In this document: positions 24,925 through 33,659 of the stretch, one piece after another
Position numbering within the stretch: position 1 is the first letter of the stretch
Layout: every line of letters begins with the position of its first letter
Assembly (NCBI GenBank): GCA_002701395.1
Contig: NZVC01000020.1
Location: forward strand, 1 to 33,659
Direction of reading: 5' to 3'
DNA: 33,659 nt
Source: Maritimibacter sp.
GTDB taxonomy: Bacteria > Pseudomonadota > Alphaproteobacteria > Rhodobacterales > Rhodobacteraceae
Program-made: the position numbers and the translations under genes
Notes under the pieces: model-generated
What the model saw: only the letters and a program-made list of their open reading frames with translations
Database searches by the model: none
What the model was told of the DNA's origin: nothing

Positions 24925-25920
24925 ATGAAACTCGACATCACGCAGGACGCCTTCAAGATCGCGGGCAGCTTCGTCATCTCGGGGCGCGGAGACAAGACGC
25001 CGTGGGTGCGGACCGAGGCGTGGGTGCTGACCGTTACCATCGAACGCGACGGGATCGTGGGCCGGGGCGAATGCACGCCCTATCCACGCTACAACGAGAC
25101 GCTGGAAAGCTCGACCGACGAGATCCGTGCCGTCGAGGCGCAGTTGAAGGCGGGGCTGGACCGGCAGGGACTGTTGGCCGCGATGAAGGCGGGCGCCGCA
25201 CGAAATGCCGTCGACTGTGCGTTGTGGGACTGGGAGGCGAAGGCCGCTGGCAAACGCGTGTGGGAGCTTGCCGGACTGCCCGAACCGAAACCCGTGCCCA
25301 CGGTATTCACCCTGTCGCTGGGCGAACCCGACGACATGCGCGCCAAGGCCGCCGAGAACGCGCACCGCCCGGTGCTGAAGGTCAAGCTGGGCGGCGAGGG
25401 CGACATCGCCCGTCTGCGCGCCGTGCGCGAGGGGGCGCCGCAGTCGCGTATCGTGATCGACGCGAACGAGGGGTGGACGCTGGACACCTACCGCGAGATG
25501 GCCGGCGTTCTGCCCGAGCTTGGCGTGGACATGGTGGAACAGCCTCTGCCTGCCGGGGACGACGGCGCGTTGCTGGGCATCGACCGACCGTTGCCGGTGT
25601 GTGCCGACGAAAGCTGCCACGACCGCACGTCGCTGCCGAAGCTGACGGGCAAGTATGACATCGTGAACATCAAGCTGGACAAGACCGGCGGCCTGACCGA
25701 GGCGCTGGCGCTGCGCGAGGCGGCGCTGGCGGAAGGCTATGATGTGATGGTGGGTTGCATGATGGGCTCGTCGCTGGCGATGGCCCCGGCGCAACTGGTG
25801 GCGCAGGGGGCGACGGTGGTCGATCTTGACGCGCCGCTTCTGCTGGCGACCGACCGCGAGGATCCCATGTTCTACGACGACGCGGGCGTTCATGCCCCGT
25901 CGGCGGCGCTGTGGGGCTGA
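24925..25920 (+). CDS. dgcA: N-acetyl-D-glutamate racemase (dipeptide epimerase family)
   Basis: The 331-residue member of the enolase superfamily, muconate-lactonising subgroup, has an N-terminal capping domain (about 1-115) and a TIM-barrel. Catalytic acids/bases are Lys154 in LKVKLG and Lys250 in NIKLDKTGG. Metal ligands are Asp179 (VIDANEGW), Glu205 (MVEQPLP) and Asp228 (CADESCHD). All sit where the Ala-Glu epimerase family has them. The placement directly after dgcN supports the specific role of racemising N-acetyl-D-glutamate for entry to L-glutamate metabolism. Without that neighbour the safe name would be L-Ala-D/L-Glu epimerase. I chose the ATG at 24925 (AGGGA upstream). Confidence 0.86.
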   Translation: MKLDITQDAFKIAGSFVISGRGDKTPWVRTEAWVLTVTIERDGIVGRGECTPYPRYNETLESSTDEIRAVEAQLKAGLDRQGLLAAMKAGAARNAVDCALWDWEAKAAGKRVWELAGLPEPKPVPTVFTLSLGEPDDMRAKAAENAHRPVLKVKLGGEGDIARLRAVREGAPQSRIVIDANEGWTLDTYREMAGVLPELGVDMVEQPLPAGDDGALLGIDRPLPVCADESCHDRTSLPKLTGKYDIVNIKLDKTGGLTEALALREAALAEGYDVMVGCMMGSSLAMAPAQLVAQGATVVDLDAPLLLATDREDPMFYDDAGVHAPSAALWG

Positions 25921-25938
25921 CACGCGTGTAGGCGTGCC

Positions 25939-25967
25939 TTGCGCGGTAAGGGGCAAGCTTCTATAGC
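25939..25967 (+). promoter_or_regulatory. Candidate sigma70-type promoter for the transglutaminase-like gene
   Basis: TTGCGC (25939-25944), a 17-bp spacer and TATAGC (25962-25967) lie 39 bp before the ATG at 26007. If real, this separates the gene's transcription from dgcNA. Confidence 0.4.
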
Positions 25968-26006
25968 CGCGCGCGACAGGTCCCCCCGAAACACGGAGCA
26001 GTCCCG

Positions 26007-27101
26007 ATGATCCTTGACCGCCGCACCTTCCTTCTGGCGTCCGCCGCCGCCGTCGGAGCTGGCTTGCTTCCGTCCATCGGCCGCGCTGCCGCCGGGTATG
26101 CGCCCCGTCCCACGGGCTGGCGCGCCTTTACCCTGACCACCAAGGTCGATCTGCCGCGCGCGGGTGCGCCTGCGCAGGCGTGGGTGCCGGTTCCGTCGCT
26201 GACGGCGGACGACTGGTTCCGTCCGGGCGACACCACCTTCGCCACCACCGCCGACCGCGCGCAGCTTGTGATGGACGACGCGCAGGGCATCGCCTTTGTC
26301 CACGCCGAATGGGACGCGGGCGATACGCCGGCCACGCTAGAGGTCGTTTCGCGCGCCGCCACCCAAAGCCGCGCGGTTCCGCTTGAGCCCACGGGTGCTG
26401 CGCTGTCCGACGCGGAACGCGCGCGCCAGACCGCGCCGACCGACCTGATCCCGACCGACGGCATCGTGCGCGAGACGGCCCTGATGATCACCGACGGCCT
26501 GTCGGACGATCTTGCCAAGGCGCAGGCGATCTACGAGTGGGTCATCGAAAGCACCGAGCGCAACCCCGAGACGCGTGGCTGCGGGCTGGGCGACGTCGCC
26601 TCGATGCTGACGCTGGGCGATCTGACCGGCAAATGCGCCGACCTGAACGCGCTGTATGTCGGGCTTGCCCGCGCCGCCGGACTTCCCGCGCGCGACCTGT
26701 ACGGTTTGCGGGTGGCGCCGTCGGCCTTTGGGTATAAAAGCCTTGGCGCCGGGTCCGAGACGGTGACGAAGGCGCAGCACTGCCGCGCCGAGGTGTTCGT
26801 GGACGGCATCGGCTGGATTCCGGCCGACCCCGCCGATGTGCGCAAGGTCGTGCTGGAAGAACCGCCGAAGACCCTGACGCTGGCCGACCCCGAAGTTCAG
26901 GATGTCCGCGCGGCGCTGTTCGGCGCGGCCGAGGGCAACTGGCTGGTCTACAACGATGCGCATGACGTGGTGCTGCCGGGGTCGTCGGCGGGAACGCTGC
27001 CGTTCCTGATGTACCCCCACGCCGAGATCGACGGGATGGAGCAGGACGAACTGTCGCCCGACGATTTCGCCTACTCCATTACCGCGCGCGAGATCGTATA
27101 G
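26007..27101 (+). CDS. Tat-exported transglutaminase-like domain protein
   Basis: The 364-residue protein begins with a twin-arginine signal (DRRTFLLA followed by a hydrophobic stretch, likely cut near residue 28). A beta-rich N-terminal domain (about 35-130) precedes the transglutaminase-like core with the expected triad: Cys210 in LTGKCADLNALY, His258 in KAQHCRAEV and Asp274 in WIPADPADV. Such bacterial proteins are usually peptide hydrolases or isopeptide-acting enzymes rather than crosslinkers. The fold after Tat export suggests action in the periplasm. It follows dgcA by 86 bp and may have its own promoter. A link to peptide or cell-wall turnover feeding D-glutamate to dgcNA is an inference. 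Confidence 0.86.
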   Translation: MILDRRTFLLASAAAVGAGLLPSIGRAAAGYAPRPTGWRAFTLTTKVDLPRAGAPAQAWVPVPSLTADDWFRPGDTTFATTADRAQLVMDDAQGIAFVHAEWDAGDTPATLEVVSRAATQSRAVPLEPTGAALSDAERARQTAPTDLIPTDGIVRETALMITDGLSDDLAKAQAIYEWVIESTERNPETRGCGLGDVASMLTLGDLTGKCADLNALYVGLARAAGLPARDLYGLRVAPSAFGYKSLGAGSETVTKAQHCRAEVFVDGIGWIPADPADVRKVVLEEPPKTLTLADPEVQDVRAALFGAAEGNWLVYNDAHDVVLPGSSAGTLPFLMYPHAEIDGMEQDELSPDDFAYSITAREIV

Positions 27102-27113
27102 ACCTCTGCCCGG

Positions 27114-28115
27114 TTACACCGATGCGGCCAGATCCATGTGCCGCTCAAAGCGCGGATCCTTCGCGGGGTCCGCGCCCGCCGCTTCCGCCAGCCGCACCAC
27201 GTAATCCGCGCAGCACAAATGGTGCAGCCGCGCGACGCCGGGGATCGCCATCGCCTGTGCGTACAGCGGGTCGAAGCGGTCGGAATAGGACAGGGCGGAC
27301 AGGTCCTGAACCTCGTTGCGGTTGTAGTTGTCCCAGAACTCGTCGGTATAGCGGTCCCGCCCGGCCGAGGCGCTGGGAACGCCGAGCTTGAGCGCGTAGC
27401 TTTCCGGGGTGCGGGTGATGTAGTGGTTCATCTGCGCGCCCAGATGCGTCACCCGGTCCGGCGCCGTCGCCCTCTGTGCCGCGCCGTCTGGATTGTAGCG
27501 GCCCAGCTTGCGCCCTTCGCCGTCCAGCCAGACGTTGCCAGCCTCACCCCATGTGCCCGGGCCGACATAGCGTTGCGGGCTATGGGCGCCGAAGACAGCG
27601 AATTCCAGTGGTCGACGGATCAGCGACTTGAACGAGGTGTTCGCCTTGTGCTGCGTCTCGGCCGCGCGGGTGAACACGCGGTGCTGAAGGGTGTCTTCCC
27701 ACGTCTCGTGCCCCGAGGTGCCGAAGCACTTCCAGTGAAACCCGATGCCGTGAAACCGGTTGTCGGAGGTGTCGCCAAGATAGCCTCCGACCGTGCCGTC
27801 GCCGATGTGGAAGACAAGGAGCTCGTCCACGTCGCAAAGCAGCAGCCACTCATGCGCGGCGGTCAGAGGGTGGTTGCGGATGGCGCGGTGCGCGGTCCGC
27901 TTGGGCGGCGTGCCGGGGTCGGGCGAATGGGTGGTATGTGACAGCCAGCCCGCATCGTGCAGCAGGTTCAGCAGCTGTGGCGAGTGATCCGTGCAATCGT
28001 TCGTCGCGACCAGCACGTCGAAGCCAAGCATCCGGTACCACGTGACCCACTCGACCAGAAAGGCGCCCTCGTTCCGCATTCCGGCGGCGACGAGAAACTC
28101 GGAATTCTGTGTCAT
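27114..28115 (-). CDS. Glycosyltransferase family 2-type protein
   Basis: The 333-residue protein begins FLVAAGMRNEGAFLVEWVTWYRMLGFDVLVATNDCTD, the pattern of Glyco_tranf_2_4/GT92-like enzymes. The metal-binding DVDE is at 95-98 (LLLCDVDELLVFH). No membrane span is evident, so it is probably cytoplasmic and acts at the membrane face. I placed the start at the ATG in 28113-28115 because the conserved sequence begins there. Two upstream in-frame ATGs (28130, 28196) lack ribosome sites too, so the start is uncertain. It is divergent from another glycosyltransferase across 151 bp. The sugar donor and acceptor are unknown, and an exopolysaccharide or glycan role is inferred. It ends 12 bp from the oppositely oriented transglutaminase-like gene. 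Confidence 0.82.
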   Translation of the reverse strand: MTQNSEFLVAAGMRNEGAFLVEWVTWYRMLGFDVLVATNDCTDHSPQLLNLLHDAGWLSHTTHSPDPGTPPKRTAHRAIRNHPLTAAHEWLLLCDVDELLVFHIGDGTVGGYLGDTSDNRFHGIGFHWKCFGTSGHETWEDTLQHRVFTRAAETQHKANTSFKSLIRRPLEFAVFGAHSPQRYVGPGTWGEAGNVWLDGEGRKLGRYNPDGAAQRATAPDRVTHLGAQMNHYITRTPESYALKLGVPSASAGRDRYTDEFWDNYNRNEVQDLSALSYSDRFDPLYAQAMAIPGVARLHHLCCADYVVRLAEAAGADPAKDPRFERHMDLAASV

Positions 28116-28266
28116 ACCCCGTGTCCCCATACCGCGGCGCCGCTGACGGCCTTCCGTCGCAGGTATACCCGCACGGCGCGCCGCGTAAAACGGCACGTCT
28201 GCCCAAGGTTGACCGGGCGCGGCGCGACTGCCACTGTCCGCGCCGGGATGGCAACGGCGGGCGCTT

Positions 28267-29076
28267 ATGGACCTTCGAAACCAGGTGATCGGGCTGATCC
28301 GGTTTTCCTTTGCGACGATCGGAAACTTCTATCCGGGCTTCGACACGATCGAGGACATGGAAGCCTTCCTGTTCGCACCCGACCGGCTAGAGCGTCGCTT
28401 CCGCCTGTTCGAGGTTTACTGCCTGCCTTCGCTGGCACAGCAGACTGACCCGGACTTCACCTGCATCCTTCTGGTGGGCGCCAACATGCCGGCCGAATGG
28501 AAAGAGCGACTGCGCGCCCTGTGCGCGGACGTCCCCGCCATCCGCATCACAGAGGCCGAGCCGCAGCACCATTATGCCGGCATTCGCGCCGCCTTTGCCG
28601 AGATCCCGACCGAGGGGTTCACGCACCGGACCACGTTCCGCTTCGATGACGACGACGCGCTGGACAACGGCTTTATCGCGCGGCTGAAGGAGGTCGCCCC
28701 CCGCGCCGCGGCGCTGGGCGGCATCGACAACCCGACCGCCATCGCCCACAACCTTGGCTTCTACCTTGAGCGGCGGGACGACAAGACGCTGGTCTATCCG
28801 ACCTGCGAACGTACGCCGATCAGCGTTGGCGCGGCGCTGATCGCGCCGGTCAGCTGGCGCGACAACATCTACAAGGTGGATCACCGCCAGCTGCCGCAGT
28901 TCTTCAACGCGTGGTCCGACACGCAGCACTATGCCTATGTCCGCACGATCCATCAGGACAACAAGGCGAACCCGCATCGCACCGGCGAGAAGCTTCAGCT
29001 TCCCAACAAAGAGATCGACGCGATCTTGCGCGAAAACTTCGGCCGCAAGCTTGGGGCGTTCAAGCACATCGACTAG
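28267..29076 (+). CDS. Putative rhamnosyltransferase-like glycosyltransferase
   Basis: The 269-residue protein matches the family of putative rhamnosyl transferases. IRFSF and FEVYCLPSLAQQTDPDFTCILLVG sit near the N terminus, and an acidic metal motif TFRFDDDDALDNGFI has Asp127-Asp130. The FRFDDDDAL pattern is the best recognised piece. No membrane span is seen. The ribosome site is weak (GGCGGG). It is divergent from the GT2-type gene and 97 bp from an EamA transporter. The name reflects the family label only. Rhamnose as donor is not shown, and any nucleotide-sugar enzyme of this fold would fit. Confidence 0.78.
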   Translation: MDLRNQVIGLIRFSFATIGNFYPGFDTIEDMEAFLFAPDRLERRFRLFEVYCLPSLAQQTDPDFTCILLVGANMPAEWKERLRALCADVPAIRITEAEPQHHYAGIRAAFAEIPTEGFTHRTTFRFDDDDALDNGFIARLKEVAPRAAALGGIDNPTAIAHNLGFYLERRDDKTLVYPTCERTPISVGAALIAPVSWRDNIYKVDHRQLPQFFNAWSDTQHYAYVRTIHQDNKANPHRTGEKLQLPNKEIDAILRENFGRKLGAFKHID

Positions 29077-29173
29077 GCCCGGAGGCGCCGTAGGGGCCGG
29101 GCATTATCGGGGCGGGCCATCGCGCTCGTTTCGCCACTGGCAAAGCGCGGGTTTCGCTGGTAGCTGCCGATAC

Positions 29174-30079
29174 ATGACGACGTCATCCAGTTCAGACAAC
29201 TTGCGCGGCGCGGCGCTTATGGCGGGCTCTATGGCCTGTTTCACCATGAACGATACCGCGATGAAGGCGCTGTCCGATGAACTGCCGATGTTTCAGGCGG
29301 TGTTCCTGCGCGGCATCGCCACCTCGGTCTGGATGTACCTTCTGGCGCGGGCGCTGGGCGGGTTGCGCTTTGACTTCTCGCGGCGCGACTGGACGCTGAT
29401 CGCGATCCGCAACGTGGCCGAGGTCGGCGCGGCCTTCTTCTTCGTGTCGGCGTTCTTCAACATGCCGATTGCCAACGCCACCGCGATCCTACAGGCGATG
29501 CCGTTGACGGTGACGTTGGCCGGCGCGCTGTTTCTGGGCGAGGCCGTGGGGTGGCGACGTCTTAGCGCGATCCTTGTCGGCTTTGCAGGCGTGATGCTGA
29601 TCGTCCGACCCGGAGGCGAGGGGTTCAATCACTATTCCCTGTACGCGCTGGCGGCAGTCGTGCTGGTGACCGTGCGGGACCTGCTGTCGCGCCAGTTGTC
29701 GGCTGACGTGCCCTCGATGACCGTGGCGTTCTTCAACGCCGTGTCCGTGATGGTGTTCTTCGGGATCGGCTCGATGTTCATCGAATGGCGCCCGGTATCG
29801 GGGCTGGCGGCCATGCAGATGGGTCTTGCGTCGGTGCTGCTGATCGGCGGCTACGTCTTCTCGGTCTCGGCCATGCGGGTGGGCGAGGTCGCCGTCATCG
29901 CGCCGCTGCGGTACACCAATTTGCTTTGGGCGCTGCTGCTGGGGTTCGTCGTGTTCGGGGACTGGCCGGACCGTCTGACGCTGTTGGGCGCGGCGGTCAT
30001 CGTGGCGACCGGCATCTATACTTTTTACCGTGAACGCAACCTGCGCCGGGCTCCGCCCAAGGCGCTGCGAGTGCGTTGA
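29174..30079 (+). CDS. DMT superfamily (EamA) transporter
   Basis: The 301-residue integral membrane protein has ten predicted spans arranged as two EamA halves (about 10-140 and 155-290). The conserved helix-4 style segment IANATAILQAMPLTVTLAGALFLGE and its repeat VAVIAPLRYTNLLWALLLGFVVFGDWPD are clear. EamA proteins export or import metabolites, and the substrate cannot be told. The ATG at 29174 starts MTTSSSSDNLRG. The longer frame upstream overlaps the glycosyltransferase out of phase. It is probably transcribed independently of the str operon, whose promoter lies just beyond its end. Confidence 0.88.
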   Translation: MTTSSSSDNLRGAALMAGSMACFTMNDTAMKALSDELPMFQAVFLRGIATSVWMYLLARALGGLRFDFSRRDWTLIAIRNVAEVGAAFFFVSAFFNMPIANATAILQAMPLTVTLAGALFLGEAVGWRRLSAILVGFAGVMLIVRPGGEGFNHYSLYALAAVVLVTVRDLLSRQLSADVPSMTVAFFNAVSVMVFFGIGSMFIEWRPVSGLAAMQMGLASVLLIGGYVFSVSAMRVGEVAVIAPLRYTNLLWALLLGFVVFGDWPDRLTLLGAAVIVATGIYTFYRERNLRRAPPKALRVR

Positions 30080-30147
30080 CATCCGGGCGCGGCCACCCCA
30101 TTTCCCGGTCACGCGCCGCCCAGGTTGACGCGCCGGAGGCCCGGCTG

Positions 30148-30176
30148 TTGACAAGGGTCGGGACTCACCCTATACG
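30148..30176 (+). promoter_or_regulatory. Strong sigma70-type promoter of the str operon
   Basis: A perfect TTGACA (30148-30153) is followed by a 17-bp spacer and TATACG (30171-30176). This is by far the best promoter match in the window. It lies about 220 bp before rpsL, as expected for a ribosomal-protein operon. Transcription should start near 30183. Confidence 0.8.
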
Positions 30177-30394
30177 GCGCCCACTTGGGCAGGGGGCCTC
30201 CTGCCTTTAACAGAACTGTAGTGGTCAAGATCCGGGCGGATGCCTCGATCCTCTGAATGCCCACCGCATCGTTCCCGCGAACGGGGACGGGGGCGGTTTT
30301 CGTGTTTTGCGGACGCGCGGAGCACGCCAGATGAACCGGGGACGCGCGCCCCAGAGATGAACATGAAGTGTTGCAACACGGGGAATAAACCGGA
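30177..30394 (+). promoter_or_regulatory. Long untranslated leader of rpsL
   Basis: About 210 nt separate the likely start site from rpsL. The leader opens with a hairpin, GGCAGG (30188-30193) with CCTGCC (30200-30205), followed by TTTAAC. It also contains a GC-rich inverted segment and GGTTTTCGTGTTTT near 30293. No open frame with a ribosome site was seen. It may hold control of ribosomal-protein synthesis, but I recognise no known leader motif. Confidence 0.45.
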
Positions 30395-30766
30395 ATGCCA
30401 ACGATCCAACAGCTGATCCGCAAGCCGCGGCAGCCCAAAGTCAAAAGGTCCAAGTCCCAGCACTTGGAAAGCTGCCCGCAAAAGCGTGGCGTCTGCACGC
30501 GCGTCTACACGACGACGCCGAAGAAGCCGAACTCGGCCATGCGTAAGGTTGCCAAGGTGCGCCTGACGAACGGCTACGAGGTCATCAGCTACATCCCCGG
30601 TGAAAGCCACAACCTTCAGGAACACTCGGTTGTCCTGATCCGTGGCGGCCGTGTGAAAGACCTTCCGGGCGTTCGTTACCACATCCTCCGCGGTGTTCTG
30701 GATACCCAGGGCGTCAAGGATCGTAAGCAGCGCCGGTCGAAGTACGGCGCCAAGAAGCCGAAATAA
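30395..30766 (+). CDS. rpsL: 30S ribosomal protein S12
   Basis: The 123-residue protein is the classic S12: [14 protein letters not shown] at the start, [31 protein letters not shown], and [31 protein letters not shown]. It stabilises the decoding site of the small subunit. Residues 43-44 and 88 are the unaltered lysines where streptomycin-resistance changes usually arise. It is the first gene of the str operon, with rpsG 13 bp behind. The ATG follows a GGGGAATAAACCGG leader end. Confidence 0.98.
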   Translation: MPTIQQLIRKPRQPKVKRSKSQHLESCPQKRGVCTRVYTTTPKKPNSAMRKVAKVRLTNGYEVISYIPGESHNLQEHSVVLIRGGRVKDLPGVRYHILRGVLDTQGVKDRKQRRSKYGAKKPK

Positions 30767-30776
30767 GAGGATCTGA

Positions 30777-31250
<474 letters not shown>

Positions 31251-31271
31251 TTCAGATCTAAGGGCCCTCCA

Positions 31272-33395
31272 ATGGCACGCGACTACCCCCTCACGCGCTA
31301 CCGTAACTTCGGTATCATGGCGCACATCGACGCCGGTAAAACCACGACGACCGAGCGGATCCTGTACTACACCGGACGCTCCCACAAGATCGGCGAAGTC
31401 CACGATGGCGCCGCCACGATGGACTGGATGGAGCAGGAGCAGGAGCGTGGCATCACGATCACCTCTGCTGCCACGACCACGTTCTGGCAGTGGCAGGAAG
31501 ATCCGACCGAGGAAGGCACCTCGGACACGAAGTTCCGCTACAACATCATCGACACGCCCGGCCACGTTGACTTCACCATCGAGGTCGAGCGTTCGCTCGC
31601 CGTTCTCGACGGTGCGATCTGCCTGCTGGACGGTAACGCCGGTGTTGAACCGCAGACCGAAACCGTGTGGCGTCAGGCTGACCGCTACAAAGTTCCGCGC
31701 ATCGTGTTCGTCAACAAGATGGACAAGATCGGCGCTGACTTCTTCAACTGCGTGAAGATGATCAAAGACCGCACCGGCGCGACCCCCGTTCCGGTGAACT
31801 TCCCGATCGGCGCGGAAGACCAGCTTGAGGGCATCGTCGACCTCGTCACGATGGAAGAGTGGGTCTGGAAGGGTGAAGACCTGGGCGCGTCCTGGGTTCG
31901 TGGCCCGATCCGCGATGAACTGAAGGACGTGGCCGACGAGTGGCGCTCGACCCTGATCGAGAACGCCGTCGAGCAGGACGACGCGGCGATGGAAGCCTAC
32001 CTTGAAGGCGAAGAGCCCGACGTCCCGACCCTGCGGAACCTGATCCGCAAGGGCACGCTGTCGCTGTCCTTCGTTCCGGTTCTGGGTGGTTCGGCCTTCA
32101 AGAACAAAGGTGTCCAGCCGCTGCTGAACGCCGTTGTCGACCTCCTGCCGGGCCCGCTTGACGTTCCGCCGTACATGGGCTTCTCGCCCGACGACGAAAC
32201 GGAAGAGCGTAACATCGCGCGTCACGCTGACGACGACGAGCCCTTCTCGGGCCTCGCGTTCAAAATCATGAACGACCCGTTCGTCGGCTCGCTGACCTTC
32301 ACCCGGATCTACTCGGGCGTCCTCAAGAAGGGCGACTCGATCATGAACTCCACGAAGGGCAAGAAAGAGCGCATCGGTCGTATGATGATGATGCACTCGA
32401 ACAACCGCGAGGAAATCGACGAAGCGTTTGCGGGCGACATCATCGCGCTGGCCGGTCTGAAAGAGACCACCACCGGTGACACCCTCTGCGACAGCCAGAA
32501 GCAGGTCGTGCTTGAAACCATGACCTTCCCGGATCCGGTCATCGAGATCGCGGTCGAGCCGAAAACCAAGGCCGACCAAGAGAAGATGTCCGCCGGTCTG
32601 CAGCGTCTGGCCGCCGAAGACCCGTCCTTCCGCGTCGAAACCGACCTCGAGTCGGGCCAGACCATCATGAAGGGTATGGGCGAACTTCACCTCGACATCC
32701 TGGTCGACCGCCTGAAGCGCGAGTTCAAGGTCGAGGCGAACATCGGTGCGCCGCAGGTGGCCTACCGCGAGACCATCTCGAAAGAGGTCGAGCACACCTA
32801 CACCCACAAGAAACAGTCGGGTGGTTCGGGGCAGTTCGCCGAGGTCAAGCTGGTCATCACTCCGACCGAGGCCGGCGAAGGCTACTCGTTCGAGTCGAAG
32901 ATCGTCGGCGGTGCGGTTCCGAAGGAATACATCCCGGGTGTCGAAAAAGGCATCAAATCGGTCATGGACTCCGGTCCGCTGGCTGGCTTCCCGGTGATCG
33001 ACTTCAAGGTCGCTCTGATCGACGGTAAGTTCCACGACGTGGACTCCAGCGTTCTCGCGTTCGAAATCGCCGCCCGTATGGGTATGCGCGAAGGGATGCG
33101 GAAAGCGGGCGCCAAGCTGCTGGAACCGATCATGAAGGTCGAGGTGATCACACCGGAAGAGTACACCGGCAACATCATCGGTGACCTGACGTCTCGTCGT
33201 GGTCAGGTGCAGGGCCAGGAGAACCGCGGCAATGCGATCGCCATCAACGCCTTCGTGCCGCTGGCCAACATGTTCGGCTACATCAACAACCTGCGCTCGA
33301 TGTCCTCGGGCCGCGCGCAGTTCACGATGCAGTTCGACCACTACGACCCGGTGCCGCAGAACATCTCGGACGAGATCCAGTCGAAGTACGCCTAA
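31272..33395 (+). CDS. fusA: Elongation factor G
   Basis: The 707-residue translocase has all five domains. GTPase motifs are AHIDAGKT at 17-24 (P-loop), the switch II DTPGH and NKMD. Further landmarks are the RGITITSA switch I region, the GMGELHLDI segment of domain III and the GRGQFAEVK-type stretch, here [10 protein letters not shown], of domain IV. It moves tRNA and mRNA through the ribosome using GTP. Length and start are normal. It lies in the standard order rpsL-rpsG-fusA-tuf. The region after the stop holds three overlapping hairpins. Confidence 0.98.
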   Translation: MARDYPLTRYRNFGIMAHIDAGKTTTTERILYYTGRSHKIGEVHDGAATMDWMEQEQERGITITSAATTTFWQWQEDPTEEGTSDTKFRYNIIDTPGHVDFTIEVERSLAVLDGAICLLDGNAGVEPQTETVWRQADRYKVPRIVFVNKMDKIGADFFNCVKMIKDRTGATPVPVNFPIGAEDQLEGIVDLVTMEEWVWKGEDLGASWVRGPIRDELKDVADEWRSTLIENAVEQDDAAMEAYLEGEEPDVPTLRNLIRKGTLSLSFVPVLGGSAFKNKGVQPLLNAVVDLLPGPLDVPPYMGFSPDDETEERNIARHADDDEPFSGLAFKIMNDPFVGSLTFTRIYSGVLKKGDSIMNSTKGKKERIGRMMMMHSNNREEIDEAFAGDIIALAGLKETTTGDTLCDSQKQVVLETMTFPDPVIEIAVEPKTKADQEKMSAGLQRLAAEDPSFRVETDLESGQTIMKGMGELHLDILVDRLKREFKVEANIGAPQVAYRETISKEVEHTYTHKKQSGGSGQFAEVKLVITPTEAGEGYSFESKIVGGAVPKEYIPGVEKGIKSVMDSGPLAGFPVIDFKVALIDGKFHDVDSSVLAFEIAARMGMREGMRKAGAKLLEPIMKVEVITPEEYTGNIIGDLTSRRGQVQGQENRGNAIAINAFVPLANMFGYINNLRSMSSGRAQFTMQFDHYDPVPQNISDEIQSKYA

Positions 33396-33399
33396 GTGC

Positions 33400-33452
33400 G
33401 GTGCGTGGGAGACCACGCACCCTACCCCGTAGGGTGCGCATTCATGCGCACC
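33400..33452 (+). promoter_or_regulatory. Three overlapping, partly exclusive stem-loops between fusA and tuf
   Basis: Hairpin 1 pairs GGTGCGTGG (33400-33408) with CCACGCACC (33413-33421) around a GAGA tetraloop. Hairpin 2 pairs CGCACCCTA (33416-33424) with TAGGGTGCG (33430-33438). Hairpin 3 pairs GGTGCGCA (33433-33440) with TGCGCACC (33445-33452). Hairpin 2 shares bases with both others, so either 2 forms alone or 1 and 3 form together. No T-run follows, and the tuf ribosome site AAGGAGG lies just downstream. This could be an RNA switch, a processing site or a dispersed palindromic repeat. Confidence 0.6.
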
Positions 33453-33474
33453 GCCAGAGAACAAGGAGGCCATC

Positions 33475-33659
33475 ATGGCTAAGGAAAAGTTTGAACGTAA
33501 CAAACCGCACGTCAACATCGGCACGATTGGCCACGTTGACCACGGCAAAACGACGCTGACGGCGGCCATCACGAAGTACTTCGGTGATTTCCGCGCGTAC
33601 GACCAGATCGACGGCGCGCCGGAAGAAAAGGCCCGCGGCATCACGATCTCGACCGCGCA
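33475..33659 (+). CDS. tuf: Elongation factor Tu, N-terminal part (cut by window end)
   Basis: Sixty-one codons are present, reading [28 protein letters not shown], with the P-loop GHVDHGKT at about 19-26 and the switch I region ARGITIST at the edge. This is unmistakable EF-Tu, which carries aminoacyl-tRNA to the ribosome. The ATG at 33475 follows AAGGAGG. The rest lies beyond the window, so completeness cannot be judged. A second tuf copy elsewhere is common in this group but not visible here. Confidence 0.97.
   Translation, partial: MAKEKFERNKPHVNIGTIGHVDHGKTTLTAAITKYFGDFRAYDQIDGAPEEKARGITISTA

Overview
The window is a G+C-rich alphaproteobacterial chromosome segment, most likely from a marine Rhodobacteraceae (Roseobacter-type) bacterium. 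The main pointers are a closely recognisable L-malyl-CoA/beta-methylmalyl-CoA lyase (mcl1), a roseobacter-like taurine--pyruvate aminotransferase, the lysA - TIGR02302 pair, the zinc-ribbon protein divergent from ftsEX-acyltransferase, and short G/C-rich palindromic intergenic repeats that I recall from this family. No phage, transposase, integrase, CRISPR array, tRNA or rRNA gene was seen. It looks like ordinary chromosome with several accessory metabolic cassettes.

Layout. 1-128: two tandem copies of a 64-bp hairpin-rich repeat. 266-2983: a MarR regulator divergent from type II dehydroquinase (aroQ), a non-canonical shikimate/quinate dehydrogenase-like enzyme and an HpcH/HpaI aldolase, a likely small catabolic operon. 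3193-6336: an MFS transporter, tpa and a DsrE-like protein. 6423-10334: lysA and the TIGR02302 membrane protein. 10478-11524: an acidic zinc-ribbon membrane protein, divergent from a tightly overlapping operon ftsE-ftsX-acyltransferase-PPOX flavoprotein with a second PPOX paralogue behind it (11692-15320). 15338-17904 (minus): a fused RimB/RimK protein and accA. 17979-20758: an SDR lacking the usual Tyr/Lys, an AraC-GyrI regulator, a LysE-type exporter and an Lrp-type regulator. 20912-22561: a secreted beta-solenoid/RTX protein. 22584-25920: mcl1 divergent from dgcN-dgcA (D-glutamate catabolism through N-acetyl-D-glutamate). 26007-27101: a Tat-exported transglutaminase-like protein. 27114-29076: two divergent glycosyltransferases. 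29174-30079: an EamA/DMT transporter. 30148 to the end: the str operon (promoter, long leader, rpsL, rpsG, fusA, start of tuf).

How they work together. Core functions (translation, lysine/peptidoglycan precursor supply, fatty-acid initiation, division) are interleaved with small catabolic units typical of marine roseobacters: amino-group removal from taurine or a similar amine, D-glutamate use, and C2/C3-CoA assimilation via Mcl1. The points most worth following are the dehydroquinase/AroE-like/aldolase cluster, the SDR without its catalytic pair, the RimB-RimK fusion, the mutually exclusive stem-loops between fusA and tuf, and the GCAAAC-type half-sites between mcl1 and dgcN. All assignments come from reading motifs and from memory of protein families. 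No database search was possible.
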